DNA of 64,000 bases. Origin: JAJZOM01 sp046703545 (lineage in GTDB: Archaea > Thermoplasmatota > Thermoplasmata > Thermoplasmatales > Thermoplasmataceae). The notes beneath the pieces are model-generated. The model saw nothing but the letters and a program-made list of their open reading frames with translations, was not told where the DNA came from and did no database searches. Location of the stretch: contig JBJKSX010000059.1 in the NCBI GenBank assembly GCA_046703545.1, positions 9,823 to 73,822 of the forward strand. The letters run 5' to 3'. The position numbers were made by a program, and so were the translations under genes. Positions 31,623 to 40,852 of this stretch are shown here, in pieces; the stretch's first letter is position 1; every line of letters begins with the position of its first letter.

Positions 31623-33068
31623 ATGAAAAACGGTGGAGAATACGATATAATTGTTGCCGGTGCAGGGCTTGCAGGTTCGTTAGCCGCAGCCTCAGCAGCA
31701 AGAAAAGGAAAGCGCGTATTATTGCTTGACAGGAACCCGGAAGCAGAAGTTGGAAAGAAGACAGTCTGGGGATGGACATGCGGAGACGCGGTCGCAGGTT
31801 CCCACATAGACTTCGTTGAAAATAAACTTGGCGTTAAATTTGGAGAACCGGAGCTGGACAGGAGAGTGGACGGAGTTTACGCACTTTCACCCGATCTCAA
31901 AACAAAATTCAAGTTCGAGGGAAGAGGATACACTCTCGACAGGCCCTCATTTGAGGCAAAACTCCTGCAGATTGCAAAGGAAGCCGGTCCCGAGTATATC
32001 AGTGAATTTGAAGTCCAGGGGCCGCTTATTGAAGACAAGAAAGTAGTGGGCATCTACGGAAGGGACAAGAACAAGGAAGAGTTCGAATACAGGGCCAAGG
32101 TCGTGATAGATGCGCTGGGAATTTCCACTGTGATCAGGCGAAACCTCCCCGAGAACCCGTTCGTGGACAGGGTGGTTGACACAGATGATGTTGAATCCAC
32201 TGGCAGGTACATTTATGAGTTCGAACTCAAAGGTGACGACCTTTCATACTTCGACCCTGACAACGCACTGATCCATCTCAACAACATGATGGCCCCAGGC
32301 GGATACGGCTGGGTCTTTCCCAAGAGCGGCAACCGCGTGAACGTTGGCCTTGGAGTCCAGAAGAAGAGCCTTGACATAAGGAACCAGAAGCTGGGCAAGA
32401 AGGACAACCTGCAGACACTTATAGATGAGTATGTGAAGTGGAACCCTCTCTTCAAGAACCTGAAGCTGTGGAACAAGAACAACAACGGCAAGGGAATATG
32501 GTCAGTTGCTGTGAGGAGAAACATGGAGAGCCTTGTTTATGACGGTTACATGGGTGCCGGAGATTCCATGGTAATGCCGAACCCAATCAGCGCTGGTGGC
32601 ATAGGGCCCGCACTTATTTCCGGGATCCTTGCCGGCGAGAATGCGGCAGATGCGGTGGAGGCAAACGACACCTCTACCAAGGGGCTCTGGAAATATAACA
32701 CAGACTACAATAACGCTTATGGAAAGAAGATGGCAGGCATGGAAGTCTTCAGGATTTACCTGCAGTCGCTGAACAACGACATTCTGAACTACGGCATGAG
32801 GTCATTCCTCACAACGAAAGAAGCTTCAGACTTCACACTTGGACTTGTGCCCGAGTTGAGCATAGCATCCAAGTTCAAGATGGTCCTCAAGGGCGCCAGG
32901 AATATCACTGCCTTCAAGAACCTTGTCTACGTCATAGGCAAGATGAAGGAAATGAATGCCCACTATGAGAAATACCCAGACTCGCCGGACACTTTCATAC
33001 CCTTCAAGCAGAAAGTTGTTGAAACCATAGAAGACGCAAAGAGAAGATTTCCGTCTTCACCAATTTAA
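31623..33068 (+). CDS. digeranylgeranylglycerophospholipid reductase
   Basis: 481 aa FAD enzyme that saturates the isoprenoid chains of archaeal membrane lipids. FAD fold YDIIVAGAGLAGSLAAASAARKGKRVLLLDRNP, catalytic-region motif VGKKTVWGWTCGDAV with its conserved Cys, YTLDRPSFEAKL, the lipid-site motif GGYGWVFPKSG, and GAGDSMVMPNPISAGGIGPAL near the FAD. As I recall, the characterised Thermoplasma acidophilum enzyme is near 400 residues, so this one has a C-terminal extension of roughly 80. Leaderless start at ATG 31623 from TTTATAC. Confidence 0.9.
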   Translation: MKNGGEYDIIVAGAGLAGSLAAASAARKGKRVLLLDRNPEAEVGKKTVWGWTCGDAVAGSHIDFVENKLGVKFGEPELDRRVDGVYALSPDLKTKFKFEGRGYTLDRPSFEAKLLQIAKEAGPEYISEFEVQGPLIEDKKVVGIYGRDKNKEEFEYRAKVVIDALGISTVIRRNLPENPFVDRVVDTDDVESTGRYIYEFELKGDDLSYFDPDNALIHLNNMMAPGGYGWVFPKSGNRVNVGLGVQKKSLDIRNQKLGKKDNLQTLIDEYVKWNPLFKNLKLWNKNNNGKGIWSVAVRRNMESLVYDGYMGAGDSMVMPNPISAGGIGPALISGILAGENAADAVEANDTSTKGLWKYNTDYNNAYGKKMAGMEVFRIYLQSLNNDILNYGMRSFLTTKEASDFTLGLVPELSIASKFKMVLKGARNITAFKNLVYVIGKMKEMNAHYEKYPDSPDTFIPFKQKVVETIEDAKRRFPSSPI

Positions 33069-33096
33069 TTTTTGATTGGACTTTTTGCCATTTTTC
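33060..33096 (+). terminator. stop-codon hairpin and U-runs after lipid reductase
   Basis: CCAAT...ATTGG (33060-33064 with 33075-33079) encloses the stop TAA (33066-33068) in its loop and is followed by two T5 runs. Terminator-like. Confidence 0.5.
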
Positions 33097-33187
33097 TCAA
33101 ATTATTTCTTGCGTTGCATGAAAGCAAATTTTTCAGCAATCCAAGCTCAATTGAAAACTATAATAGTATTGATTGATTTTATTATTT

Positions 33188-33484
33188 ATGAGACCACATA
33201 TTCCAAAGTTTTTCGCAGGGATCTCTGCAATAATATCTGGAGTGCTGCTGAATCTCTATGCGATAGTGCCTCACTACACCATACAGGCATATGACAACAG
33301 TGTATTGTCTGAAATGGCCTCAACTGGTGCCAGGGTGAACCCGGGAGGGCCTGTTCTGTTGGCTATTCCCCCGATCAACTATACAATGATAGCGGCGGGT
33401 TGTGTCCTGATTACAATAGGGATATTGCTCTTGCTCACAGCATTTTCACGAAAGGGAAAGTCCCCCAGAACCATATCACATTAA
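33188..33484 (+). CDS. small two-span membrane protein
   Basis: 98 aa: N-terminal span (residues about 7-26, FFAGISAIISGVLLNLYAIV), an outer loop with YDNSVLSEMASTGARVNPGGP, and a C-terminal span (YTMIAAGCVLITIGILLLLTAF) with a basic tail. No family recognised. ATG 33188 lies 27 nt below a TATAAT-containing box (33159-33164), which supports a real leaderless gene. Faces nth, with a short hairpin over the nth stop between them. Confidence 0.65.
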   Translation: MRPHIPKFFAGISAIISGVLLNLYAIVPHYTIQAYDNSVLSEMASTGARVNPGGPVLLAIPPINYTMIAAGCVLITIGILLLLTAFSRKGKSPRTISH

Positions 33485-33513
33485 TCCAGTTGTCTGCTCG
33501 AAGATAATCTGAG

Positions 33514-34176
33514 TTATTTTCCAGTTTTTTTCCCTTTCTTAAGGCCCTTTGCATAGAACTCACAGAACTCAGATATGCTGCATTCTTCACATCTGGGGCC
33601 AATGGGCTTGCATATCTTCTTCCCGAATTCCACCAGCATTGGATTGAACCCCAGCCAGTATTCTTCCGGAATTATCTTTACAAGCCTTGCCTCTGTGTCG
33701 TCCGGATTCTTGGTCTTGGCCCAGCCAATCCTGTTGGCGATCCTGTGCACATGTGTGTCTACAGCAATGGCGGGCTTCCTGAATGCATCGGCCAGCACAA
33801 CATTGGCCGTTTTCCTTCCCACACCGGGTATGGTGGTCAGGTCATCGATGTTGTCGGGGACATTTCCGGAGAACTTTTCCTCTATGATCCTGGCAGCGTT
33901 GATGACCCTTTCCGCCTTGACCTTGGCAAAGCCGACCTTGGCTATAAGCGAAAGCACCTCATCATATTCAGCAGCCGAAAGGCCCTTAGAATCGGAATAC
34001 CGATTGTGAAGGTTCCTGGCGGCTTTGTCTGTTACCTCATCCTTTGTCCTGTGTGACATTATTGTTGTGATGAGCACCCAGAACGGATCACTGAATTCGA
34101 AGTGGTGGTCCGGGCTCTGGACCTTTACCCTTTCATATACTTTTGGAAAAGTCTCCCTTGCGGTGCTGAGTTTCAT
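33514..34176 (-). CDS. nth: endonuclease III
   Basis: 220 aa DNA glycosylase/AP lyase for oxidised pyrimidines. Helix-hairpin-helix with DDLTTIPGVGRKTANVVL and the catalytic VDTHVHRIANRIGW (Asp of the VDTHV motif); the catalytic Lys lies in the HhH (GRKTA). The C-terminal [4Fe-4S] cluster loop C-x6-C-x2-C-x5-C is intact (CKPIGPRCEECSISEFC). GGTGA overlapping the carB stop precedes ATG 34176 by six nt; a GTG one codon earlier is less well placed. Third gene of carA-carB-nth. Confidence 0.93.
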   Translation of the reverse strand: MKLSTARETFPKVYERVKVQSPDHHFEFSDPFWVLITTIMSHRTKDEVTDKAARNLHNRYSDSKGLSAAEYDEVLSLIAKVGFAKVKAERVINAARIIEEKFSGNVPDNIDDLTTIPGVGRKTANVVLADAFRKPAIAVDTHVHRIANRIGWAKTKNPDDTEARLVKIIPEEYWLGFNPMLVEFGKKICKPIGPRCEECSISEFCEFYAKGLKKGKKTGK

Positions 34177-34182
34177 CACAAT

Positions 34183-37100
34183 TCACCAGTATTCCCTGAG
34201 TTCCCTGTAGTCCGTTTTCACGGTGGCCCTCATGGAGTCCACCATAGCCTGAGCCAGTTTAATGTTTGTTATGAGAGGTATGTTCTTCCTGATTGCGAGC
34301 CGCCTGATCTGATGCCCGTCCTTGATTGCGCCAGACATGGAGTTAGGGGTGTTTATTATGAGTGAGGGTTTCCTGCTTTCAATATATTCATCTATTCTTG
34401 GCTCCCTCACATCCTCCATCTTGTAAATTGTTGTGGATTCTATTCCAGACTCGGCCAGTGCATGCCTTGTTCCGGGAGTGGCTGAAATGGTGTTTCCCCG
34501 TGAGTGCAGATATTCAGCTATGTCCACGATCATGGGCTTATCCTTCTCGCTCACTGAAAGAAGAATCTCGCCCCTTTCATTGTTGACTTCCACGTTCATG
34601 AAGTGAAGCGCCTTGAGAAGTGCCTCCCCAAGTGTGTACCCGGCTGCCATTCCCTCACCGGTGGACTTCATTTCAGGGCCAAGAATGGCGTCCAGGTCCA
34701 GGAACCTCTTGAAAGGGAATGCGGGGACCTTGACAAAGTAATTTTTTGGCTGCACTTCCTCGGCATCGAGAGTGCCATCGAGCATTGCTTCAATGCCGAC
34801 TGAGATCCAGTCCTTTCCTGTGGCCTTGCTCACGAATGGCAGTGACCTGCTTGCCCGGGAATTGAGCTCTATGACAAACATATCGTCCCCCTTAACTGCA
34901 AGCTGCAGGTTGGAGAAGCCTGAAAGGGAGTACTTCTCTGTGAAGGAGTTCACCAGCTCCACTATCCTTTCGTGTATTCCCCTTTCCGGGAATTCCGGCC
35001 CCATCACCATTGTGGCATCTCCGGAGTGGGTGCCCGCTTCCTCTATGTGGACACAAATGCCGCCTATCACAGCCCTGCTGCCATTGGAAACGAAATCAAC
35101 GTCTATTTCTGTGGCGTCCTCAACATACCTGCTCAGGAGAACGGGATAATCAGGCCTTTCCTGAAGCAGGGCGGCTACCCTGTCATAAACCTCTTCCCTC
35201 TCATTGATTATGTCCATTGCCCTGCCGCCTATTATGAAGCTGCTCCGCACAATTACGGGCAGAGGCGTTCTCTCAATGGCGTTGATGGCTTCCTGGAGGT
35301 TTGAGACTGTGACAAATTCAGGCTGCCTTATCCCATATTCCCTGAGGGCTTCTGCGAACTTCTTTCTATCTTCAATTGCCTCTATGCTGTCAGGCTTTGT
35401 CCCCAGGAAAATCTCTGGGCCAAACACTTCCTTCAGTTCCATGGCGAGATTCTGCCCTGTCTGGCCCGAAAACTGGATAATGATCCTGCAGGGGGATTCC
35501 CTCATGATGATGTTTGAAATGTGCTCCAGGGTCAGCGGTTCAAAGTAGAGGGTGTCCGAGACATCAAAATCAGTGGATACTGTTTCCGGGTTGCAGTTCA
35601 CCATGACAGTCCTGTACCCCTCCTTCCTGAGCTTCAGTACAGCCTTGACTGCCCCGTAATCAAATTCCAGGCCCTGTGATATCCTGTTCGGGCCCGAGCC
35701 CATTACGATGACTGTTGGGACCTCGTTGTTCTGGCTCAGGAATTCTGTTTCCATGTCGTATGTGGAATACAGGTAGGGCGTTTCTGCGTTGAATTCGCCG
35801 GAACATGTGTCTATGGCCTTGAAGACCGGCCTTATTTTGAGCTCCTTCCTTTTTTTGAGTATGTCCACCTGGGAGATACCGGTAAAGGAGGAAATTATTG
35901 AATCCGGAATCCCCATTTCCTTGAGTTCCCTGAGGTTCTCCGGCATGACCCCTCTCCTTAGCTCGGAGATGCGGTCTGTCACGTTCTTCAGCTTCTCTAT
36001 GAAATAAATGGCATAGCCTGACGTTGCCCTGATCCTTTCAGTGCCCCATTTCCTGAGCAGTGACTCCACAATGGCGTAGACCCTGAGATCTGAAGGCACC
36101 TTGATGAGTTGCTCCAGATCGCTGTCATTTTGACTGAGCCTCAGGTTCCTCGATTCCGCCGTTTCAAGTGAAGCCAGGGCCTTGAAGAATGCTTCCTCAA
36201 AAGTTCTCCCGATCCCCATGACTTCACCGATGGACTTCATCTGCACCCCGATCTTCCTCTCAACCTCGAATTTGTCAAAAGGCCACCTTGGTATCTTGAC
36301 TGTAACATAGTCCAGGGATGGTTCATAGGCGGCATAGGTGTTCTTCGTGATGGGGTTTATAATTTCGGTGAGGTTGTATCCGACGGCTATCTTGCTGGAA
36401 GTCCTTGCAATGGGATATCCGCTTGCCTTTGAAGCAAGGGCTGAAGACCTTGAGGTCCTGGGGTTCACTTCAACAATGTAATATTCCTCTTTCTCCGGGT
36501 CAAGTGCAAACTGAATGTTGCATGCGCCCCTTATTCCCAAGGATGAAATCACCCTGATGGCTGAATCCCTGAGGAAGTGGTACTCCTGGTCACTCAAGGT
36601 CTGTGAAGGTGTTACAACAATGCTTTCACCGGTGTGGACGCCCATTGGGTCCAGGTTCTCCATGTTGCATATTGTTATGCAGTTACCCGCGTTGTCCCTG
36701 ATGATCTCGTATTCAAGTTCCAGCAGCCCTTCAAGCGATTTCTCAAGTTCCAGGACCTCTTCAGGGTATATTCGGAAAAACTCATTTGCGAGGGTTTCCA
36801 GTTCCTCCATTGACCTCAGTATGTTCCCGCCAGAGCCCCCAAGAGAGAAGGATGTCCTGACAATGAGAGGATAGATGTCCAGTTTGGGGATTTCCACTCT
36901 GTAGTTCTCGATTGTCAGTCTTGCAGAAGGCGCAACTGGCTCTCCGATTTCAAGCATCAGCTTGTGGAATTTCTCCCTGTCCTCAGCAGTTTCAATTGCC
37001 TCCACAGGCGTACCTATTATCCTAAGGGAGTGTTTTTCTATGATTCCCCTTTTCTTCAGCTGGAGGGCAAGGTTCAGGGCTGTCTGGCCACCCATGGTGG

Positions 37101-37362
37101 GAAGAATTGAGTCAATTTTCTCCTTCAAGACTATTCTCTCAACCGCCTCAACGGAGATGGGCTCTATGTAGATCCTGTCTGCGATATTGTGGTCTGTCTG
37201 AATCGTTGCCGGGTTGGAGTTCAGCAGCACAACCTCAATTCCCTCTTCCTTCAGGGACAGGCAGGCCTGCGATCCAGCATAGTCAAACTCAGCAGCCTGG
37301 CCTATTACAACTGGGCCGGACCCAATGACAAGAACCTTCCTTATGCTCCTGTCCAGAGTCAT
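34183..37362 (-). CDS. carB: carbamoyl-phosphate synthase large subunit
   Basis: 1059 aa, full length. Two homologous ATP-grasp halves (first with VIGSGPVVIGQAAEFDYAGSQAC, second with VIVMGSGPNRISQGLEFDYGAVKA), FSLGGSGGNI and the repeated EVNPRTSRSSALASKA / ELNSRASRSLPFVSKATG, then the C-terminal allosteric MGS-like domain. Makes carbamoyl phosphate for pyrimidine and arginine synthesis from ammonia channelled from CarA. Overlaps carA by 4 nt (ATGA). Ends 6 nt before nth. Confidence 0.97.
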   Translation of the reverse strand: MTLDRSIRKVLVIGSGPVVIGQAAEFDYAGSQACLSLKEEGIEVVLLNSNPATIQTDHNIADRIYIEPISVEAVERIVLKEKIDSILPTMGGQTALNLALQLKKRGIIEKHSLRIIGTPVEAIETAEDREKFHKLMLEIGEPVAPSARLTIENYRVEIPKLDIYPLIVRTSFSLGGSGGNILRSMEELETLANEFFRIYPEEVLELEKSLEGLLELEYEIIRDNAGNCITICNMENLDPMGVHTGESIVVTPSQTLSDQEYHFLRDSAIRVISSLGIRGACNIQFALDPEKEEYYIVEVNPRTSRSSALASKASGYPIARTSSKIAVGYNLTEIINPITKNTYAAYEPSLDYVTVKIPRWPFDKFEVERKIGVQMKSIGEVMGIGRTFEEAFFKALASLETAESRNLRLSQNDSDLEQLIKVPSDLRVYAIVESLLRKWGTERIRATSGYAIYFIEKLKNVTDRISELRRGVMPENLRELKEMGIPDSIISSFTGISQVDILKKRKELKIRPVFKAIDTCSGEFNAETPYLYSTYDMETEFLSQNNEVPTVIVMGSGPNRISQGLEFDYGAVKAVLKLRKEGYRTVMVNCNPETVSTDFDVSDTLYFEPLTLEHISNIIMRESPCRIIIQFSGQTGQNLAMELKEVFGPEIFLGTKPDSIEAIEDRKKFAEALREYGIRQPEFVTVSNLQEAINAIERTPLPVIVRSSFIIGGRAMDIINEREEVYDRVAALLQERPDYPVLLSRYVEDATEIDVDFVSNGSRAVIGGICVHIEEAGTHSGDATMVMGPEFPERGIHERIVELVNSFTEKYSLSGFSNLQLAVKGDDMFVIELNSRASRSLPFVSKATGKDWISVGIEAMLDGTLDAEEVQPKNYFVKVPAFPFKRFLDLDAILGPEMKSTGEGMAAGYTLGEALLKALHFMNVEVNNERGEILLSVSEKDKPMIVDIAEYLHSRGNTISATPGTRHALAESGIESTTIYKMEDVREPRIDEYIESRKPSLIINTPNSMSGAIKDGHQIRRLAIRKNIPLITNIKLAQAMVDSMRATVKTDYRELREYW

Positions 37363-38411
37363 GCCTGGCCCTCCAGGTTTTTCTTCACCATGTCAAAGAA
37401 CCATCTTGAATCGTGTGGGCCTGGAGACGCTTCAGGGTGATACTGGACACTGAAAATGTCGAGCGTGCCATGCTTCACCATCTCCACACTCCTGTCATTA
37501 ATGTCCCACTGCACCACCTCAAGCCCTGTGCTGCCAAGGCTGTCCGGATCCACGGCATATCCGTGGTTGTGGGAAGTGATGTATATTCTTTTCCCGTCCG
37601 TAACCGCATGATTCGAGCCACGATGCCCGAACTTCATCTTCACTGTTTTCCCACCCAGGGAAATTGATATGAGCTGGTGTCCGAGGCATACTCCATAGAG
37701 GGGGACCTTGCCCGACATTTCACTCAGGAAAGAAGTCACCTTGTACAGGGAACTGTGGGAGGGGTCCCCTGGGCCATTGGAGATGAATATCCCGTCGTAA
37801 TTTCCCCTGATATTCTGAAAATCGACGTTGTATGGAACCACATGGAGGTTCGCCACTTTTGACATTTCCTGCACAAGGCTCCTTTTTGCACCCACATCTA
37901 TGAAAAGAAGGTTTCTGTTGTGCCCCCTGTCCATCTGGTACTCCTTCCTGCAGGTCACTTTTGACACAACGTCCTCCGCCATTGGATCAGGGAAGTTTTC
38001 AGGGACCTCAGCATCTGATGAAATATAGGCCCTCATCACTCCCTTTTCCCTTATCTTTCTTACAAGGAGCCTTGTGTCCACCAGGTCTATGCCGGGGACA
38101 TGGTTCTCTTCAAGCAGGCTGTTGAACTTCATCCAGCTGTCGTCTATCATAAGCTGGGCGTGGCCATCCCTTGTGACCACGCCGGACACCTGGACTTCTC
38201 CACTCTCAAAAGTTCCCTTCGAAAGTGGATAGTTGGCTATTGTGGGGCTCGCAAATGTCAGTATCTGATTCCTGTATGACGGGTCGGTGATGGATTCAAG
38301 GTATCCTGTCATGGATGTGGTGAACACTATTTCACCATAGGAATCTCCCAGATGCCCGAAAGCAACCCCGGACAGTACAGTGCCATCTTCCAGAATGAGG
38401 TATCTTTTCAT
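37359..38411 (-). CDS. carA: carbamoyl-phosphate synthase small subunit
   Basis: 350 aa glutamine amidotransferase subunit. N-terminal CPSase domain (YLILEDGTVLSGVAFG, GYLESITDPSYRNQI) and C-terminal class I amidotransferase with the nucleophile in YGVCLGHQLIS and catalytic His-Glu in VQYHPEASPGPHD. Start at ATG 38411 is set by AGGAGATG just upstream; the longer frame begins inside the leader. The mRNA leader is about 55-60 nt, unlike most neighbours, measured from a TATA-like TTTTTAAAAC inside a perfect palindrome (38485-38499). Confidence 0.95.
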   Translation of the reverse strand: MKRYLILEDGTVLSGVAFGHLGDSYGEIVFTTSMTGYLESITDPSYRNQILTFASPTIANYPLSKGTFESGEVQVSGVVTRDGHAQLMIDDSWMKFNSLLEENHVPGIDLVDTRLLVRKIREKGVMRAYISSDAEVPENFPDPMAEDVVSKVTCRKEYQMDRGHNRNLLFIDVGAKRSLVQEMSKVANLHVVPYNVDFQNIRGNYDGIFISNGPGDPSHSSLYKVTSFLSEMSGKVPLYGVCLGHQLISISLGGKTVKMKFGHRGSNHAVTDGKRIYITSHNHGYAVDPDSLGSTGLEVVQWDINDRSVEMVKHGTLDIFSVQYHPEASPGPHDSRWFFDMVKKNLEGQA

Positions 38412-38484
38412 CCCATCTCCTCCTGGCAATGGCCCTCCATTTTGTGTTTTACAGAATAAGGCTTCATTGAAATCAACGCATGTC

Positions 38485-38499
38485 TTGTTTTAAAAACAA
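38485..38499. promoter_or_regulatory. palindrome overlapping the carAB TATA box
   Basis: TTGTTTTAAAAACAA is a perfect palindrome with 7-bp arms around one central base. It coincides with the likely TATA element of the carAB-nth operon. A regulator bound here would block TBP, so it is an operator candidate; it may also simply be an A/T-rich TATA region. Confidence 0.4.
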
Positions 38500-38664
38500 C
38501 TCTTGAAAATAGGCTACCCGGAATAATAATTCCCTCAATTCCGGTTCCCGTGTTAGGTTGCAAGAGTGTTCGGGCTTGATGATACATGAGTTAGATAAAA
38601 CCGTTTTGTTCTGACAGACATTACAGGCAGATCCAAAATAAGGCACTTGGAGAAACAGGATCCT

Positions 38665-39375
38665 TCAGGGTTTGAATCTGCCTGCAGGCCTGATATTTCC
38701 CCTGTACACCAGGGTACCTTCTTCGAAGGAGAACCTTGGTATGAAGCACTCAACGCCATCCCTGAGCGCAAGCATGAATTCTTCTGCAAATGCAGGGTCG
38801 GTCTCCTCATTTGGTTGGAAGCTTTCAGCATCTTTCCTGAAAGTGAGGATCATTATGACTGCCCTTTTTCCTTCAAGGGCATGATTCCTCAGGAGTTCAA
38901 GGTGTTCCCTGCCCCTTTTTGTGGGCGCATCCGGGAAGGTTGCAATATTGCCTTTGAGCATTGTGCATCCCTTGACCTCAATGAGGGTGTCACCGTGGCG
39001 GAAGTCAATTCTGTGCCTGCCAACGCCCACTTCCCTCTCAACGTCAGCGGGAAGAAATGTGGACGCGACGGCAGAATGTATCCGGGTATCTGTGAGTATC
39101 CACTGCCCGGAATCAAGGGCTGCGGTGACCGAGTGGCTGGTTCTGACGCCGTTTGTTGGCCGGTAAAGCACACTGTTTCCAGGATAGATCAGCTCCTTGA
39201 GCCTCCCTGGGTCATGGAGGTGGCATTCAAGTGGGCCCTCCCCTGTCTGAACGTTCACTAGAAAACGGTTGGGCCTGTCTATGACTTTTCCTTCTAGAAG
39301 GTGTTCCCTGAAGGAGAATACCCTGAATCCCTCCTGAGGTACCAGAATCAATCTGCCTGCACTATGATGGCCCAT
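38665..39375 (-). CDS. sfsA: SfsA family protein (sugar fermentation stimulation protein homologue)
   Basis: 236 aa. SfsA family hallmarks: FRV...RPNRFLVNVQTGEGPLECHLHDPGRLKELI (OB-like N-domain), then a restriction-endonuclease-like fold with VGRHRIDFRHGDTLIEVKGCTM (Asp...Glu-x-Lys catalytic triad) and FPDAPTKRGREHLELL. Proposed DNA-binding or nuclease role, not established. GGAG 8 nt upstream favours ATG 39375 over ATG 39396. The N-terminus is about 20 residues longer than typical. Confidence 0.9.
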   Translation of the reverse strand: MGHHSAGRLILVPQEGFRVFSFREHLLEGKVIDRPNRFLVNVQTGEGPLECHLHDPGRLKELIYPGNSVLYRPTNGVRTSHSVTAALDSGQWILTDTRIHSAVASTFLPADVEREVGVGRHRIDFRHGDTLIEVKGCTMLKGNIATFPDAPTKRGREHLELLRNHALEGKRAVIMILTFRKDAESFQPNEETDPAFAEEFMLALRDGVECFIPRFSFEEGTLVYRGNIRPAGRFKP

Positions 39376-39433
39376 CAATAAACTCCGTCCATCCACCGTT
39401 CAAGCAGTGGATTGGCGTCAAGCCTTACCCCCA

Positions 39434-39559
39434 TCATACCTTGGAGGGGGAACTCATAAGCTCGTGCTGGCACTCAGGACATACTTTGTATCCCTGGTTT
39501 ACCGGGCAATCACAGTCACATGTCGGCGTGCCTAGCTGAATTTTGCAAAAAGCGCTCAT
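39434..39559 (-). CDS. tiny cysteine-rich protein
   Basis: 41 aa frame, below usual gene-finding cut-offs. It has seven potential metal ligands: C5, then TCDCDC (C14, C16, C18), C27 and C30 of VCPEC, and H32. The CPEC knuckle and the C-x-C-x-C run suggest zinc or another soft metal. A CATATAC box centred about 26 nt upstream of the ATG gives a convincing leaderless promoter. It lies between two larger minus-strand genes with separate signals. Not recognised; could be a metallothionein-like or redox-sensing peptide. Confidence 0.6.
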   Translation of the reverse strand: MSAFCKIQLGTPTCDCDCPVNQGYKVCPECQHELMSSPSKV

Positions 39560-39602
39560 GAGTTACTGTATGGCGCCCGGGTATATGAAAATTCCAAGAC
39601 AG

Positions 39603-39627
39603 AAAAAAATGGGTGAAACTAGTTCAC
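39603..39627 (-). terminator. stop-codon hairpin plus U-run after the KBL-like gene
   Basis: On the minus strand GTGAA-CTAGT-TTCAC (39627-39613) encloses the stop TAG (39621-39619) and is followed by CCA and seven Ts (39609-39603). Intrinsic-terminator-like. Confidence 0.6.
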
Positions 39628-40812
39628 AATACCCAGTTTCTTTCCTGCCTTCACGAACGCGTCCACCGCAAAGTCAATGTCTTCCCTTGAATGCACTGCA
39701 GAGGGCATCAGCCGGATTCTGGCAGTTCCCTGCGCAACTGTGGGGTACACGATGGGTGAAGCGAAGACCTTTTCCTCCGAATAAAGCATTCCACTGAGCT
39801 CCAGGGTCTTTTTCTCATCCCCCACCATGACTGGCGTGATGGGGGTCTTCGTGTTTCCGGTGTCAAAGCCGGCATCGTTCAGTTTCTTCCTGAGAAGGGC
39901 AGCATTGTCCCAGAGTTTCTTCAGGTAAGTGTCATCCCGCTCCATTATTTCAATGGCCTTCAGCACAGCTGCAGTGTCTCCGGGGTTAAGGCCACTGCTG
40001 AACAGGAATGGCCTGGCCTTCCTCTTCAGGTATTCAATGAGATCGGCAGAGCCGGCAACAAAGCCCCCCATTGAACCTATGGCCTTGGAGAATGTTCCCA
40101 TTTCAACGTCAATTCTGCTGGAGACGTTGAAGTGGTCGCAGATGCCCCTTCCATGGTCTCCAAGCACACCTTCGCCATGGGCGTCATCCACATAGCTCAT
40201 TGCTCCGTATTTCTCTGAAAGTTCAACTATCTCTGGAAGCGGGGCCAGATCCCCATCCATGCTGAACACTCCATCTGAAATGACCAGCGTTCTCCTGTTC
40301 TGGCCCTTGTTCTCCCTGAGCTTTACATCAAGGTCCTTCACGTCAAGGTGCTTGTACACCCCGCGCTTTGCGCCGCTGAGCCTAACTCCATCAATGATGC
40401 TTGCGTGGTTGAGCTCCTCGCTCAGGACAAAATCCTGCTTCCCCACAAGCTGAGGAATTGTTCCTGCATTGGCAAGAAGCCCACCCTGGTAGACAAGCGA
40501 TGATTCCATGTGCTTGAATTTGGCGACCTTTTCCTCGAGCTTCTGGTGCAGGTCATTGGTTCCTGCAATGGACCTGACTGCTCCAGCCCCAACACCGAAT
40601 TCCTCAATTGCGTCTATTGCAGCTTTCTTGACGTCCGGATGGTTCGCAAGGCCCAGATAATTGTTTGAACACATGTTCAGGACCCTGTTGCCTTCTATCT
40701 TGACCCAGGCTCCCTGTGGCGACTGCAAGATCTTGATGGGAACAAATCTCCCTGCCTCTTTCATTTCCTCTATTTCATCCTTAACCCACTGCAGAGAAGT
40801 CATATTAATCAT
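39619..40812 (-). CDS. PLP-dependent alpha-oxoamine synthase, glycine C-acetyltransferase-like
   Basis: 397 aa class II aminotransferase-fold enzyme. Features: MCSNNYLGLANHPDV, GVGAGAVRSIAGTNDLHQKLE, VISDGVFSMDGDLAPL, VDDAHGEGVLGDHGRG and the PLP lysine in GTFSKAIGSMGGF. The GAGAVRSIAGTNDLH signature fits 2-amino-3-ketobutyrate CoA ligase (glycine C-acetyltransferase) better than biotin-pathway KAPA synthase; no threonine dehydrogenase or biotin genes are near, so the exact substrate is open. TATA TTTAAAA (about 40832-40838) favours the ATG at 40812. Confidence 0.85.
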   Translation of the reverse strand: MINMTSLQWVKDEIEEMKEAGRFVPIKILQSPQGAWVKIEGNRVLNMCSNNYLGLANHPDVKKAAIDAIEEFGVGAGAVRSIAGTNDLHQKLEEKVAKFKHMESSLVYQGGLLANAGTIPQLVGKQDFVLSEELNHASIIDGVRLSGAKRGVYKHLDVKDLDVKLRENKGQNRRTLVISDGVFSMDGDLAPLPEIVELSEKYGAMSYVDDAHGEGVLGDHGRGICDHFNVSSRIDVEMGTFSKAIGSMGGFVAGSADLIEYLKRKARPFLFSSGLNPGDTAAVLKAIEIMERDDTYLKKLWDNAALLRKKLNDAGFDTGNTKTPITPVMVGDEKKTLELSGMLYSEEKVFASPIVYPTVAQGTARIRLMPSAVHSREDIDFAVDAFVKAGKKLGIVN

Positions 40813-40852
40813 GGTCAAATGCACAGAAAAGTTTTAAATTTCCGCTTTAAGG

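Noticed and set aside
38647..39261. Plus-strand open frame antisense to sfsA
   Set aside because: SfsA motifs on the minus strand are clear; the plus frame has antisense-like composition.
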